Of a stretch of DNA of 64,000 bases, positions 9,423 to 16,319 are shown piece after piece. The stretch covers positions 62,001 to 126,000 of the forward strand of contig NZ_BBQT01000001.1 in NCBI RefSeq assembly GCF_001570625.1. The letters are read 5' to 3'. The notes under the pieces were generated by a model. That model was not told where the DNA came from. It searched no databases and saw only the letters and a list, made by a program, of their open reading frames with translations. This stretch comes from Syntrophomonas wolfei subsp. methylbutyratica (GTDB lineage Bacteria; Bacillota; Syntrophomonadia; Syntrophomonadales; Syntrophomonadaceae). The first letter of the stretch is position 1. Each line of letters begins with the position of its first letter. The position numbers and the translations under genes were made by a program.

Positions 9423-12259
9423 TAAAGAAATACCTCCGTCCACTCATCATCCGTAGCCTGTTGCTTGGACTTCAGGTCATTTAAATATTCTTTTAATGCA
9501 TAATAAGCTTTTTTGTAGGTGAAATCCTTACTATTAATTACCGAAAGCAGGTTAGCATGTTTTTCTGGATTTTTACGAACCTCGCTTACCGAAAACCAGT
9601 AATCATCTTCAACTTTCACAAACGTTGAAAATTCGTAAATCTCCTGCTCTATTTCAGAGGCATCATTATGTTTACATTGGTCAGCTTCTGTCTCTTCTAT
9701 TTGTTTGAATTCTTTAATTATCTGCGGCACCTTATCCATAATATCTTCGTTGTCATAGTACGTACTATTATCAGTGTCAAAACCCATCAGTGTATCAATT
9801 ATAAAAAAATACAATTTCGAATTCGCCATAAATGCCCCGTTGTCATCAATGCTGAAATCGTAATAAGATTCGTCAGTATACTCACCGGTCTCACTATCAA
9901 TTTCGTAATGCTCATGGTATTCATGACAAACCTTAATACTTGGGTACACCTTTTCAAGGAACGCCCAATACCCATCTTCATCCTCAACGGGGTTATCACC
10001 AACTAGATTTTCTAAGTAAGGTATAATGATAAATTCCTCTGTCTTTTCCGGTACCATATCATAAAGCATATCAAGCACTTTATCGTCGCTGTTATCGAAG
10101 CGGTCGAAGAACCTGATAAGCCCGGCTGACATTAATTCTTTTTTATCCGTCGACACTTTTTCAAAGCCATTTTTCAGATTTTTCGCGCAAAAGTATTCTT
10201 GGAAAGAGCGATGAATGAAACGATATTTACCGCCCTCATGAAGTAACAAACAGAGATTGTTGCTGACGTCAAACAGAAAATCATCAGCATTGATTTTTGA
10301 AGATGTGTTATTCTGACATTGGTCGAAATAAAATTTGAATTCGTTTCCAGTCAATTCGTATTTTTCATCCTTATATGATAGAAAGCAAATCTTCGCCAAA
10401 TAGTCGGCAATTACATCCTTTGACAACCCGGACTTGAACTCGCGGACAAGTAGTTTAGCGTCATCGTGCTTTCTGGCAAGCGTCTCAAATGCCATCTCAT
10501 AGAACTTATACATTTTCAACGGTACTATCGAATACTCTTCAAATGACATTAGCATAATAGTGAGAAGCAAAGGATTCTCGGCGAATTCCCTATGGCTATA
10601 CCACAGCTCATGTTCCAACTGATTGCGAAAACTCTCCTTAATTTTTCTTTCGTCCTCGCTAAACTTGAAGTTGTCTATCATTTTCAATGCTTGCATTTTG
10701 CTGAACGGTTGTAACTCTAATTCGCAAAAGTTATTTAGCGCGACAAACTGGCGGAACGGGCGGGAAGAAAGGACGAAGTAGCTTTGAGGGTAATGGCATA
10801 CAAAACTTTCTAATTCTCGAACGAACCGCGTTGATAAGGCAGATATGATTTCGTCTAATCCATCAAATAGCAAAAGGCACGAACCGCTTTCGAGGATGGC
10901 GGTCAACTGTTCGCTTGTGATATTTTCATCAAAGCGTTTCACCGCCGAATATACATAGTCATGCAGGTCGCCTGTTGATTCACCGTAATCTTTCAACTGG
11001 ATAAAAATAGGCAAAAATTTTAATTCGTCATAGTTGTCAATCGCGTTAAGCAGTAGATGGCGCATCATCATCGACTTCCCCAGGCCCCCTATACCAGAGA
11101 TGATGATGAAATGCGACAACGAACAAAGTCTGGCTGCGCTTATGTTTCCTATGGCTTTTTGATTATACTTCAAGTCATTGCAGACATAAAAACTGTAGAA
11201 TTCTTTCGGCGTCTTGTCGTAAAGGAGGGTTTTCAGCTTCCTATAATATTCTTTCACTGCGGAAAGGTATTTAAAGAACGGTATCGAACCGCTACAATCT
11301 TCACTAACATCGTATATGAACAAGGTTTCCCCATTCGTAATTTCACCGAAAATGCGGTCAAGCTCCTTACGGAAGTTTAAGGTATTTTCCTGAAATTCTG
11401 CGGCCCAGCTGATATTGTCCTCACGGTGTAACGGAACGTAAGTATCCGCTCTGTGATCATTCATTGGACGCATATGGTTTGATAAATATGTATTGTAAGC
11501 CTCCATGGTTTGCACAAACCCACTGATTTTTAAAAACAGTGGGTCTTTTTGCAAATAAGCGAACGGCAGCAATAACTTATCTTTAATAACCGCAACAAAA
11601 TACTCCACATCCATTTCCAAATCGGCAGACAACGACACACATGGATCGGTATAAACAAAATCGTAGATACGGTAATCAGAAACCGTTTGTTTGAATATCG
11701 TGAGCATGCGCTCTATAGGCGTTGCATTTTGCGGCAACGTAAATTTTCTCTTCAGTAAATACTCCTGTCGAAAATCGAAATAGAAATGCAAGGCAGACTT
11801 TATATCTTCAAATACCAGCCCGAGCGGTTTTCCGCTTTCTTCAGTGTCTGTTTCGGCCTCTTTAGCTGCAACAGCCCACTCTTCGGCTAGTTTTGTTATA
11901 TTTTCTACAAATGTTTTTAGTTCTCCAACTATATTGATAAGTCGCTTACTTTGAGAAACAGTTTCATTAAGATTATCGACAAACCTGCAAACAACTGTTT
12001 CACTCTGTTTTTTATCACCTTTTTCTATGGTTTCGCTGAGACGGCGTAAAGCACGGTCGAGCATTAAGACACGACCATCAAATTCTTCGTCATAATAAAC
12101 AGAGTCATTTTTTACTCCAGGTACTCCAGATGGGGTATTACCCGATTTAACTTTACTATCGGGCAATACAATATTCCCCGGCATATTTTGAATATTAATT
12201 ATCGTTTGATTGCCGATGTTGGCACGATTATCTACATTTCCCATACTATTTTCACTCAT
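9422..12259 (-). CDS. NACHT-domain STAND NTPase with N-terminal amyloid-like motif
   Basis: A 945-residue bacterial NLR-like protein. Residues 9-32 carry the shared motif (DNRANIGNQTIINIQNMPGN), then a flexible stretch, then about 330 mostly helical residues. The NACHT module has Walker A GIGGLGKSMMM near residue 391 and Walker B LLLFDGLDEI near 465; RFIHRSFQEYFCAK near 683 is the conserved winged-helix end typical of NACHT proteins. The C-terminal 250 residues are acidic with no recognisable LRR, TPR or WD40 repeats, and presumably form the sensor. The ATG overlaps the stop of the upstream gene by 4 bases and its stop overlaps the next start. Bacterial NACHT proteins are known anti-phage sensors; which signal this one detects is unknown. 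Confidence 0.9.
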   Translation of the reverse strand: MSENSMGNVDNRANIGNQTIINIQNMPGNIVLPDSKVKSGNTPSGVPGVKNDSVYYDEEFDGRVLMLDRALRRLSETIEKGDKKQSETVVCRFVDNLNETVSQSKRLINIVGELKTFVENITKLAEEWAVAAKEAETDTEESGKPLGLVFEDIKSALHFYFDFRQEYLLKRKFTLPQNATPIERMLTIFKQTVSDYRIYDFVYTDPCVSLSADLEMDVEYFVAVIKDKLLLPFAYLQKDPLFLKISGFVQTMEAYNTYLSNHMRPMNDHRADTYVPLHREDNISWAAEFQENTLNFRKELDRIFGEITNGETLFIYDVSEDCSGSIPFFKYLSAVKEYYRKLKTLLYDKTPKEFYSFYVCNDLKYNQKAIGNISAARLCSLSHFIIISGIGGLGKSMMMRHLLLNAIDNYDELKFLPIFIQLKDYGESTGDLHDYVYSAVKRFDENITSEQLTAILESGSCLLLFDGLDEIISALSTRFVRELESFVCHYPQSYFVLSSRPFRQFVALNNFCELELQPFSKMQALKMIDNFKFSEDERKIKESFRNQLEHELWYSHREFAENPLLLTIMLMSFEEYSIVPLKMYKFYEMAFETLARKHDDAKLLVREFKSGLSKDVIADYLAKICFLSYKDEKYELTGNEFKFYFDQCQNNTSSKINADDFLFDVSNNLCLLLHEGGKYRFIHRSFQEYFCAKNLKNGFEKVSTDKKELMSAGLIRFFDRFDNSDDKVLDMLYDMVPEKTEEFIIIPYLENLVGDNPVEDEDGYWAFLEKVYPSIKVCHEYHEHYEIDSETGEYTDESYYDFSIDDNGAFMANSKLYFFIIDTLMGFDTDNSTYYDNEDIMDKVPQIIKEFKQIEETEADQCKHNDASEIEQEIYEFSTFVKVEDDYWFSVSEVRKNPEKHANLLSVINSKDFTYKKAYYALKEYLNDLKSKQQATDDEWTEVFL

Positions 12260-13137
12260 AGATTTATGTCTCCGTTCATCGTTTCTATAGAGATGAACTT
12301 CTGATTCTGAACTGTCCCATAATTGTTGACGGTAATACGTTTCGGGTCTGTACTGTCAGATGTTGTCACAGGTAACAGCGAATGTCCTCGGGAATCTGAC
12401 GATTGATCAGGGGCTGGCGATTCGTCAGCTGAAGCCATATTTTCTACAGGCTCGCTACGAAAGTTCACTTTAATATCACGGGTTATGCTCGCACCGTTTG
12501 AACCAATAAAAGTCCACTTCCCTCGACGTTCCTCCGGGGCTTTATGCCATCTATTGTAAGTTTCTATACCTACAGTGTTTTCTTTCCTATTAATAAGAAT
12601 ATAATGCCAGATTCCCAGTAAAAAAGCTGGAAGGCATACTTCCTTTACCTCAAACAAATCTGTTTTTGTTAAAAATTGTCCATTTTCACAACTGTAGAAC
12701 TGCTCTTCCCCTCCGATGCTTTCATCAGCAGCAATTAGTTCAATCAGTGCTTTTACGAGCCGCACATCTTTGCCGACGGCTGTTCCTACTTCTATGAAAG
12801 TATCTACAAAATCGGACATATTTGTGAGTGCAGCTTGATAGTCGTTCTTTACGAGTTTGTCGAAATAATCTATCATTGCTGGTTCATCAAACGGGAAATA
12901 AGTCCCTCTCGATATTTTGCATTTTATATAATTCGAGGTATTTGTATCAAAAGTATCTTTATTAGGTTTTTTAAAGTCAGGGTTAATAACCCGAATCAAC
13001 CCGCTAAGCACTTCGGGATTAGAAAGGCCGTCTCGCTCGCTGACAATATGTCCACGGGCGCTTGTGCGCTGTTTTAGGGCTTGCAGTACCAGAGATAAGA
13101 ACGTCCCGCCACAAAGCCGCGGATAATCATTTTTCAT
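12256..13137 (-). CDS. Unrecognised NLR-operon protein with C-terminal amyloid-like motif
   Basis: A 293-residue protein with a good GGGAGG ribosome binding site, first gene of the leftward operon. Residues 1-225 form a compact domain I do not recognise (LCGGTFLSLVLQALKQR at the start; a hydrophobic LPAFLLGIWHYIL segment near 170). Residues 230-265 are rich in Ser, Asp, Pro and Thr, a probable disordered linker. The last 26 residues hold NNYGTVQNQKFISIETMNGD, the motif found at the N-termini of the next two proteins. Domain-linker-motif is the layout of effector partners in bacterial amyloid-signalling NLR pairs, so it is a candidate effector or signal relay. I see no nuclease, TIR, protease or clear pore-forming motif. 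Confidence 0.8.
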   Translation of the reverse strand: MKNDYPRLCGGTFLSLVLQALKQRTSARGHIVSERDGLSNPEVLSGLIRVINPDFKKPNKDTFDTNTSNYIKCKISRGTYFPFDEPAMIDYFDKLVKNDYQAALTNMSDFVDTFIEVGTAVGKDVRLVKALIELIAADESIGGEEQFYSCENGQFLTKTDLFEVKEVCLPAFLLGIWHYILINRKENTVGIETYNRWHKAPEERRGKWTFIGSNGASITRDIKVNFRSEPVENMASADESPAPDQSSDSRGHSLLPVTTSDSTDPKRITVNNYGTVQNQKFISIETMNGDINL

Positions 13138-13438
13138 AAATTATGCCTCCCTTGAAACTTGTTAACCTTATTGACTTTATTAACCGTAACAACGATTGCC
13201 CCATAACTTTGTGGACTATTAGGTAGCTCCTGTGAGAGATCGCAGGGGGCTTTTTTTATTCCTTCAAACCGATGGATTTGGTGCATTAAAGCTTAAAAGC
13301 AATTCATACCAATTCCCACTAAATCATTGTATCACGCACTTTCCTGGAAATCAATGCCATAAGTGTGCCCTATATATTAAGCCATAAAATTTCCTCCCTG
13401 CGATTGCTCACTCATTTCAAATCACAGGAGGAAATTAA
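13138..13438. promoter_or_regulatory. Divergent control region between defence operon and phage early genes
   Basis: About 300 bases without a gene separate the leftward defence operon from the rightward phage block, so promoters for both are expected here. Near the leftward start there is an AT-rich stretch with repeated TTAACC elements (about 13164-13190) that could be an operator. A rightward hairpin with a T-run lies at 13225-13257. The AT-rich CCTATATATTAAGCC segment near 13368-13384 could hold the early promoter. No phage repressor gene is adjacent, which is unusual for a lysogeny switch position. Confidence 0.4.
13225..13257 (+). terminator. Rightward intrinsic terminator or attenuator before phage early genes
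   Basis: AGCTCCTG (13225-13232) pairs with CAGGGGGCT (13243-13251, one bulged G) and is followed by a run of seven T. It points toward the sigma-like gene at 13439, with no complete gene upstream on this strand, so it could attenuate transcripts that start in the divergent region. Confidence 0.6.
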
Positions 13439-13924
13439 ATGCCAATCAATGACAATCATCAGACAACCACTCAGCGTTACATCGAAATCGATGGACAGCA
13501 AATCCCCGTAACAGAAGAGGTTTACCGTGCCTATAAACGTCCGGCATGGGCTGAACACAAGCGCAAGGAACGCGAAAAACGCTGCCGTGATGAAAACGGC
13601 AACCGCTGCAACAGGGACTGCAGCAAATGCGAAAAACAGCGGACAGGCAGTGTACTATCCCTGGACAAGTTCACCGAGGATGGCCTTGAGGTAGCCGATA
13701 CCGTTGACATTGCCGAACTAGTTGCGGACAAGCTGCTCCTCGAAGAGCTTTATGCCGCTTTAGATGAACTCGATCCGGATAACCGCAGGATCATGGAACT
13801 CTTCAGCGTCGGCAAGTCAGAGCGGGAAATTGCCAGCGATATCGGCCTTTCTCAGAAAGCTATTAATAAACGAAAAACAAAACTGTTCGCCCAGTTGCGG
13901 GAGCGTCTCAAGGACTTTATCTGA
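13439..13924 (+). CDS. Sigma-70 region 4-like regulator of the mobile element
   Basis: A 161-residue protein with an AGGAGG ribosome binding site. Residues 105-160 match sigma-70 region 4 (LDELDPDNRRIMELFSVGKS then REIASDIGLSQKAINKRKT, an HTH). Residues 49-68 hold a Cys-rich cluster (CRDENGNRCNRDCSKCEK) that may bind a metal. There is no region 2, so it cannot be a complete sigma factor; it may act as an anti- or co-sigma, or as a DNA-binding regulator. Proteins of this layout are common in Firmicute mobile elements. It is the first gene of the rightward phage block, directly before the first copy of the repeated leader, so it could control those elements; that link is inference. Confidence 0.8.
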   Translation: MPINDNHQTTTQRYIEIDGQQIPVTEEVYRAYKRPAWAEHKRKEREKRCRDENGNRCNRDCSKCEKQRTGSVLSLDKFTEDGLEVADTVDIAELVADKLLLEELYAALDELDPDNRRIMELFSVGKSEREIASDIGLSQKAINKRKTKLFAQLRERLKDFI

Positions 13925-13936
13925 TCTTACAATCAC

Positions 13937-13967
13937 GCCCTCTGGTTTCCTACGGATATCAGAGGGC
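13937..13967 (+). promoter_or_regulatory. Perfect 8-bp hairpin downstream of sigma-like gene
   Basis: GCCCTCTG (13937-13944) and CAGAGGGC (13960-13967) form a perfect 8-bp stem with a 15-base loop, 12 bases after the stop codon. No T-run follows, so it is not a classic terminator. It may be an mRNA processing or stability element upstream of the first leader element. Confidence 0.45.
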
Positions 13968-13997
13968 ATCACCATCAAGAAAATTTCTAAAAAAAAG

Positions 13998-14069
13998 TAC
14001 TCAACTTTCCAACTTCTGTCCTGTGGATGGTGAGGGAAGAAAAGCACCCCTCGGAACGGAGGTTCAAAA
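13998..14069 (+). promoter_or_regulatory. Repeated phage leader element, copy 1
   Basis: The first of three copies. TACTCAA is at 13998-14004, the core TGTCCTGTGGAT at 14017-14028 (19 bases between their first bases), then GGTGAGGG. The ribosome binding site GGAGG at 14058-14062 is in a small hairpin (CCTC 14049-14052 with GAGG 14059-14062), and the upstream AACTTTC (14003-14009) can pair with GGAGGTT instead. The ATG of the next gene is 53 bases after the core start. It heads the replication and recombination genes. Confidence 0.7.
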
Positions 14070-14252
14070 ATGGAAAAACAAGCGCAACAAACCGACACCG
14101 AAATCCGCGACCGTGAGATGGATGAGGAATTGGCGGATGTCCTCACGGCAATCAGTGTGGTGTCAAAACGCCTTGCCCGGAAGCTAACGATGCTTTCCCG
14201 GCAGGACAGAAAAAGGGCGGAAGGAGGAAACTCGGATGAGCAAGATGAGTGA
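14070..14252 (+). CDS. Small charged phage protein of unknown function
   Basis: A 60-residue protein, acidic at both ends with a basic centre (SKRLARKLTMLSRQDRKR), probably one or two helices. The ribosome binding site GGAGG belongs to the repeated leader element just upstream. It overlaps the following gene by 17 bases. I recognise no family. The position, first in the replication block, suggests an accessory or regulatory role in DNA processing, but nothing in the sequence proves it. Confidence 0.7.
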   Translation: MEKQAQQTDTEIRDREMDEELADVLTAISVVSKRLARKLTMLSRQDRKRAEGGNSDEQDE

Positions 14253-14568
14253 ACTTTCTCTTGTGGTTACTGAGCTAAAGCGCTGCGGCGAAGCGCTTAT
14301 CAGTATATCGGAGTCGCTTGCTGACTTGTTTAGCGGTAACGGTGATGCCCATACTACGGATCAGCCGGAAGCGGAAGTCCCTGCACCGGATGAAAAGCCA
14401 ATCAGCCTTGAAGCGGTCAGAGCTGTTCTTGCAGAAAAGAGCCGGTCCGGTCACACCGCCAAAGTTCGGGACCTACTGGAAAAGCACGGCGCTGCGAAGT
14501 TGTCGGAAATCGATCCCGCGGAATATCCGGCACTGCTTGCGGAAGCTGAGGTGCTGGGAAATGAGTAA
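14236..14568 (+). CDS. Small phage protein near the recombination genes
   Basis: A 110-residue protein with an AAGGAGG ribosome binding site inside the previous gene. The N-terminal 35 residues look helical and amphipathic; a Pro/Glu-rich linker follows. The C-terminal half (LEAVRAVLAEKSRSGHTAKV ... LLEKHGAAKLSEIDPAEYPA) resembles a helical domain seen in small phage proteins encoded next to recombination genes; some databases label such proteins rRNA biogenesis protein, a poorly supported name. It overlaps the DUF2800 gene by 8 bases. A role in DNA metabolism is inferred from context. Confidence 0.8.
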   Translation: MSKMSELSLVVTELKRCGEALISISESLADLFSGNGDAHTTDQPEAEVPAPDEKPISLEAVRAVLAEKSRSGHTAKVRDLLEKHGAAKLSEIDPAEYPALLAEAEVLGNE

Positions 14569-15727
14569 ACAGAAGGTCAATTGTGCCGTAGACACAAGAG
14601 AAGCTGGCCTGGGCCACGCTCTCCTTTCGGCTTCCTCCTCTCATAGGTGGCTGAACTGTCCTCCTTCCGCTAGGCTCTGCGAGAATTATGAGGACAAGGG
14701 CAGCGAATATGCCGCTGAAGGAACGTCGGCCCATATGCTCTGCGAGTACAAGCTGAAGGTCGCACTCGGTATCCGTGCCAAAGACCCCACCGCTGACCTT
14801 TCTTTTTACAACGCGGCGATGGAGGACTGCGCCAACGGCTATGCCGCCTATATCCTCGAACTGGTTGAAATGGCCAAACAAAGCTGTGCCGACCCGGTTG
14901 TTCTTATCGAACAGCGGCTCGACTTTTCCAAATACGTTGAGGGCGGCTTCGGTACCGGCGACTGTTTAGTTATCGCGGACGGTACACTCCACATCGTGGA
15001 TTATAAACACGGACAAGGAGTACGGGTAGAAGCAGAGGATAACCCGCAAATGAAGCTGTATGCACTGGGAGCTTTGGAGATTTTCGATGGTATCTACGAC
15101 ATCGATACGGTTTCCATGACCATCTACCAACCCAGGCGCGATAACGTGTCCACCTACACGGTATTCAAGGAATCCTTGTACCAATGGGCTGAGGAAGTTT
15201 TGAAGCCAACTGCCGAACTAGCTTACGCTGGGGACGGAGAATTCAACTGTGGCGAATGGTGCATGTTCTGCAAAGTGAAGCACGAGTGCCGTGCTAGAGC
15301 CGAACGTAATCTGGAACTCGCCCGATATGACTTCAAGCTTCCCCCTCTGTTGGAGAACGATGAGGTTGAAGATATCCTTGGCAAAATCGACAGCCTAATC
15401 TCATGGGCCAACGACATCAAAGACTATGCTCTGCGCGCTGCCCTAGGTGGTAAGCAATGGAACGGGTGGAAATTGGTCGAAGGCCGATCCAACCGCAGAT
15501 ACACTGACGAGGCTGCGGTGGCTGATGCAGTCAGCGCGGCTGGATTTGACCCCTACGAACGCAAAGTTCTGGGTATCACCGCTATGATCTCTCTACTCGG
15601 CAAAAAACGTTTTGAAGAAGTTCTCGGCGGCTACATTGAAAAACCTCTAGGCAAACCAACGCTTGTGCCAGAAAGCGATAAACGCCCGGCAATCGCCACC
15701 GCGCAACAAGATTTTAGTGAATTTTAA
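14561..15727 (+). CDS. DUF2800 PD-(D/E)xK nuclease-like protein
   Basis: A 388-residue DUF2800 protein, started at the ATG at 14561. The centre has the RecB/Cas4-like nuclease core: GTGDCLVIADGTLHIVDYKH (Asp and DYK catalytic-type residues near 135-155), followed by DNPQMKLYALGAL. A Cys cluster (CGEWCMFCKVKHEC, about residues 229-242) resembles the iron-sulfur or zinc site of Cas4/AddB nucleases. Such proteins are encoded with DUF2815 and a family-A polymerase in many Firmicute phages and probably process DNA ends in recombination or replication. Translation is coupled to the preceding gene by overlap. Catalytic activity is inferred from motifs. Confidence 0.9.
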   Translation: MSKQKVNCAVDTREAGLGHALLSASSSHRWLNCPPSARLCENYEDKGSEYAAEGTSAHMLCEYKLKVALGIRAKDPTADLSFYNAAMEDCANGYAAYILELVEMAKQSCADPVVLIEQRLDFSKYVEGGFGTGDCLVIADGTLHIVDYKHGQGVRVEAEDNPQMKLYALGALEIFDGIYDIDTVSMTIYQPRRDNVSTYTVFKESLYQWAEEVLKPTAELAYAGDGEFNCGEWCMFCKVKHECRARAERNLELARYDFKLPPLLENDEVEDILGKIDSLISWANDIKDYALRAALGGKQWNGWKLVEGRSNRRYTDEAAVADAVSAAGFDPYERKVLGITAMISLLGKKRFEEVLGGYIEKPLGKPTLVPESDKRPAIATAQQDFSEF

Positions 15728-15740
15728 GGAGGAAAATCTT

Positions 15741-16319
15741 ATGTCAAATAATTCAAACAAAGTCAATAGTAATCCTATGAAGGTTATAACCGGACCCGAC
15801 ACCCGCTGGTCTTATGCCAACGTCTGGGAGGCTAAGTCCATTAACGGAGGCACTCCGAAGTTCTCTGTATCGCTCATCATCCCCAAGTCCGACACTCGCA
15901 CCATAGCAAAAATTAAAGCTGCAATTGAAGCAGCCTACCGTGAGGGTGAGGCTAAGCTGAAAGGCAACGGCAAAACTATGCCGCCCCTTTCCGCTATCAA
16001 GACACCATTGCGTGACGGCGATACCGAACGGCCGGATGATCCCGCCTATGCCAACGCCTACTTTATCAACGCTAACTCTGCAACCGCGCCCGGTATCGTA
16101 GACGCCAACCTCCAGCCCATCCTTGAACGTTCTGAGGTTTACAGCGGAGTTTACGGCAGGGCTAGTATCAACTTCTATGCCTTTAATAGCAACGGTAACA
16201 AAGGTATTGCCTGCGGACTGAACAATCTACAGAAAATCCGGGATGGTGAACCTCTTGGCGGCAAGTCCAGAGCTGAGGACGATTTCGCCACCGAGATCGA
16301 TGAGGACTTCCTCTCGTGA
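15741..16319 (+). CDS. DUF2815 protein, probable phage ssDNA-binding protein
   Basis: A 192-residue DUF2815 protein (start at 15741 after an AAGGAGG site; an upstream in-frame extension has no ribosome binding site). It has the features of an OB-fold single-strand binding protein: beta-rich body and an acidic tail ending DEDFLS, like the C-terminal tails of SSBs that recruit partner proteins. It lies between the DUF2800 nuclease and the DNA polymerase, a conserved trio. The likely role is to coat single-stranded phage DNA during replication or recombination; this is family-context inference. The stop overlaps the polymerase GTG start (GTGA). Confidence 0.88.
   Translation: MSNNSNKVNSNPMKVITGPDTRWSYANVWEAKSINGGTPKFSVSLIIPKSDTRTIAKIKAAIEAAYREGEAKLKGNGKTMPPLSAIKTPLRDGDTERPDDPAYANAYFINANSATAPGIVDANLQPILERSEVYSGVYGRASINFYAFNSNGNKGIACGLNNLQKIRDGEPLGGKSRAEDDFATEIDEDFLS

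Noticed and set aside
13225-13257. A riboswitch before the sigma-like gene
   Set aside because: Only a single terminator hairpin is evident; no upstream conserved aptamer-like structure could be recognised.
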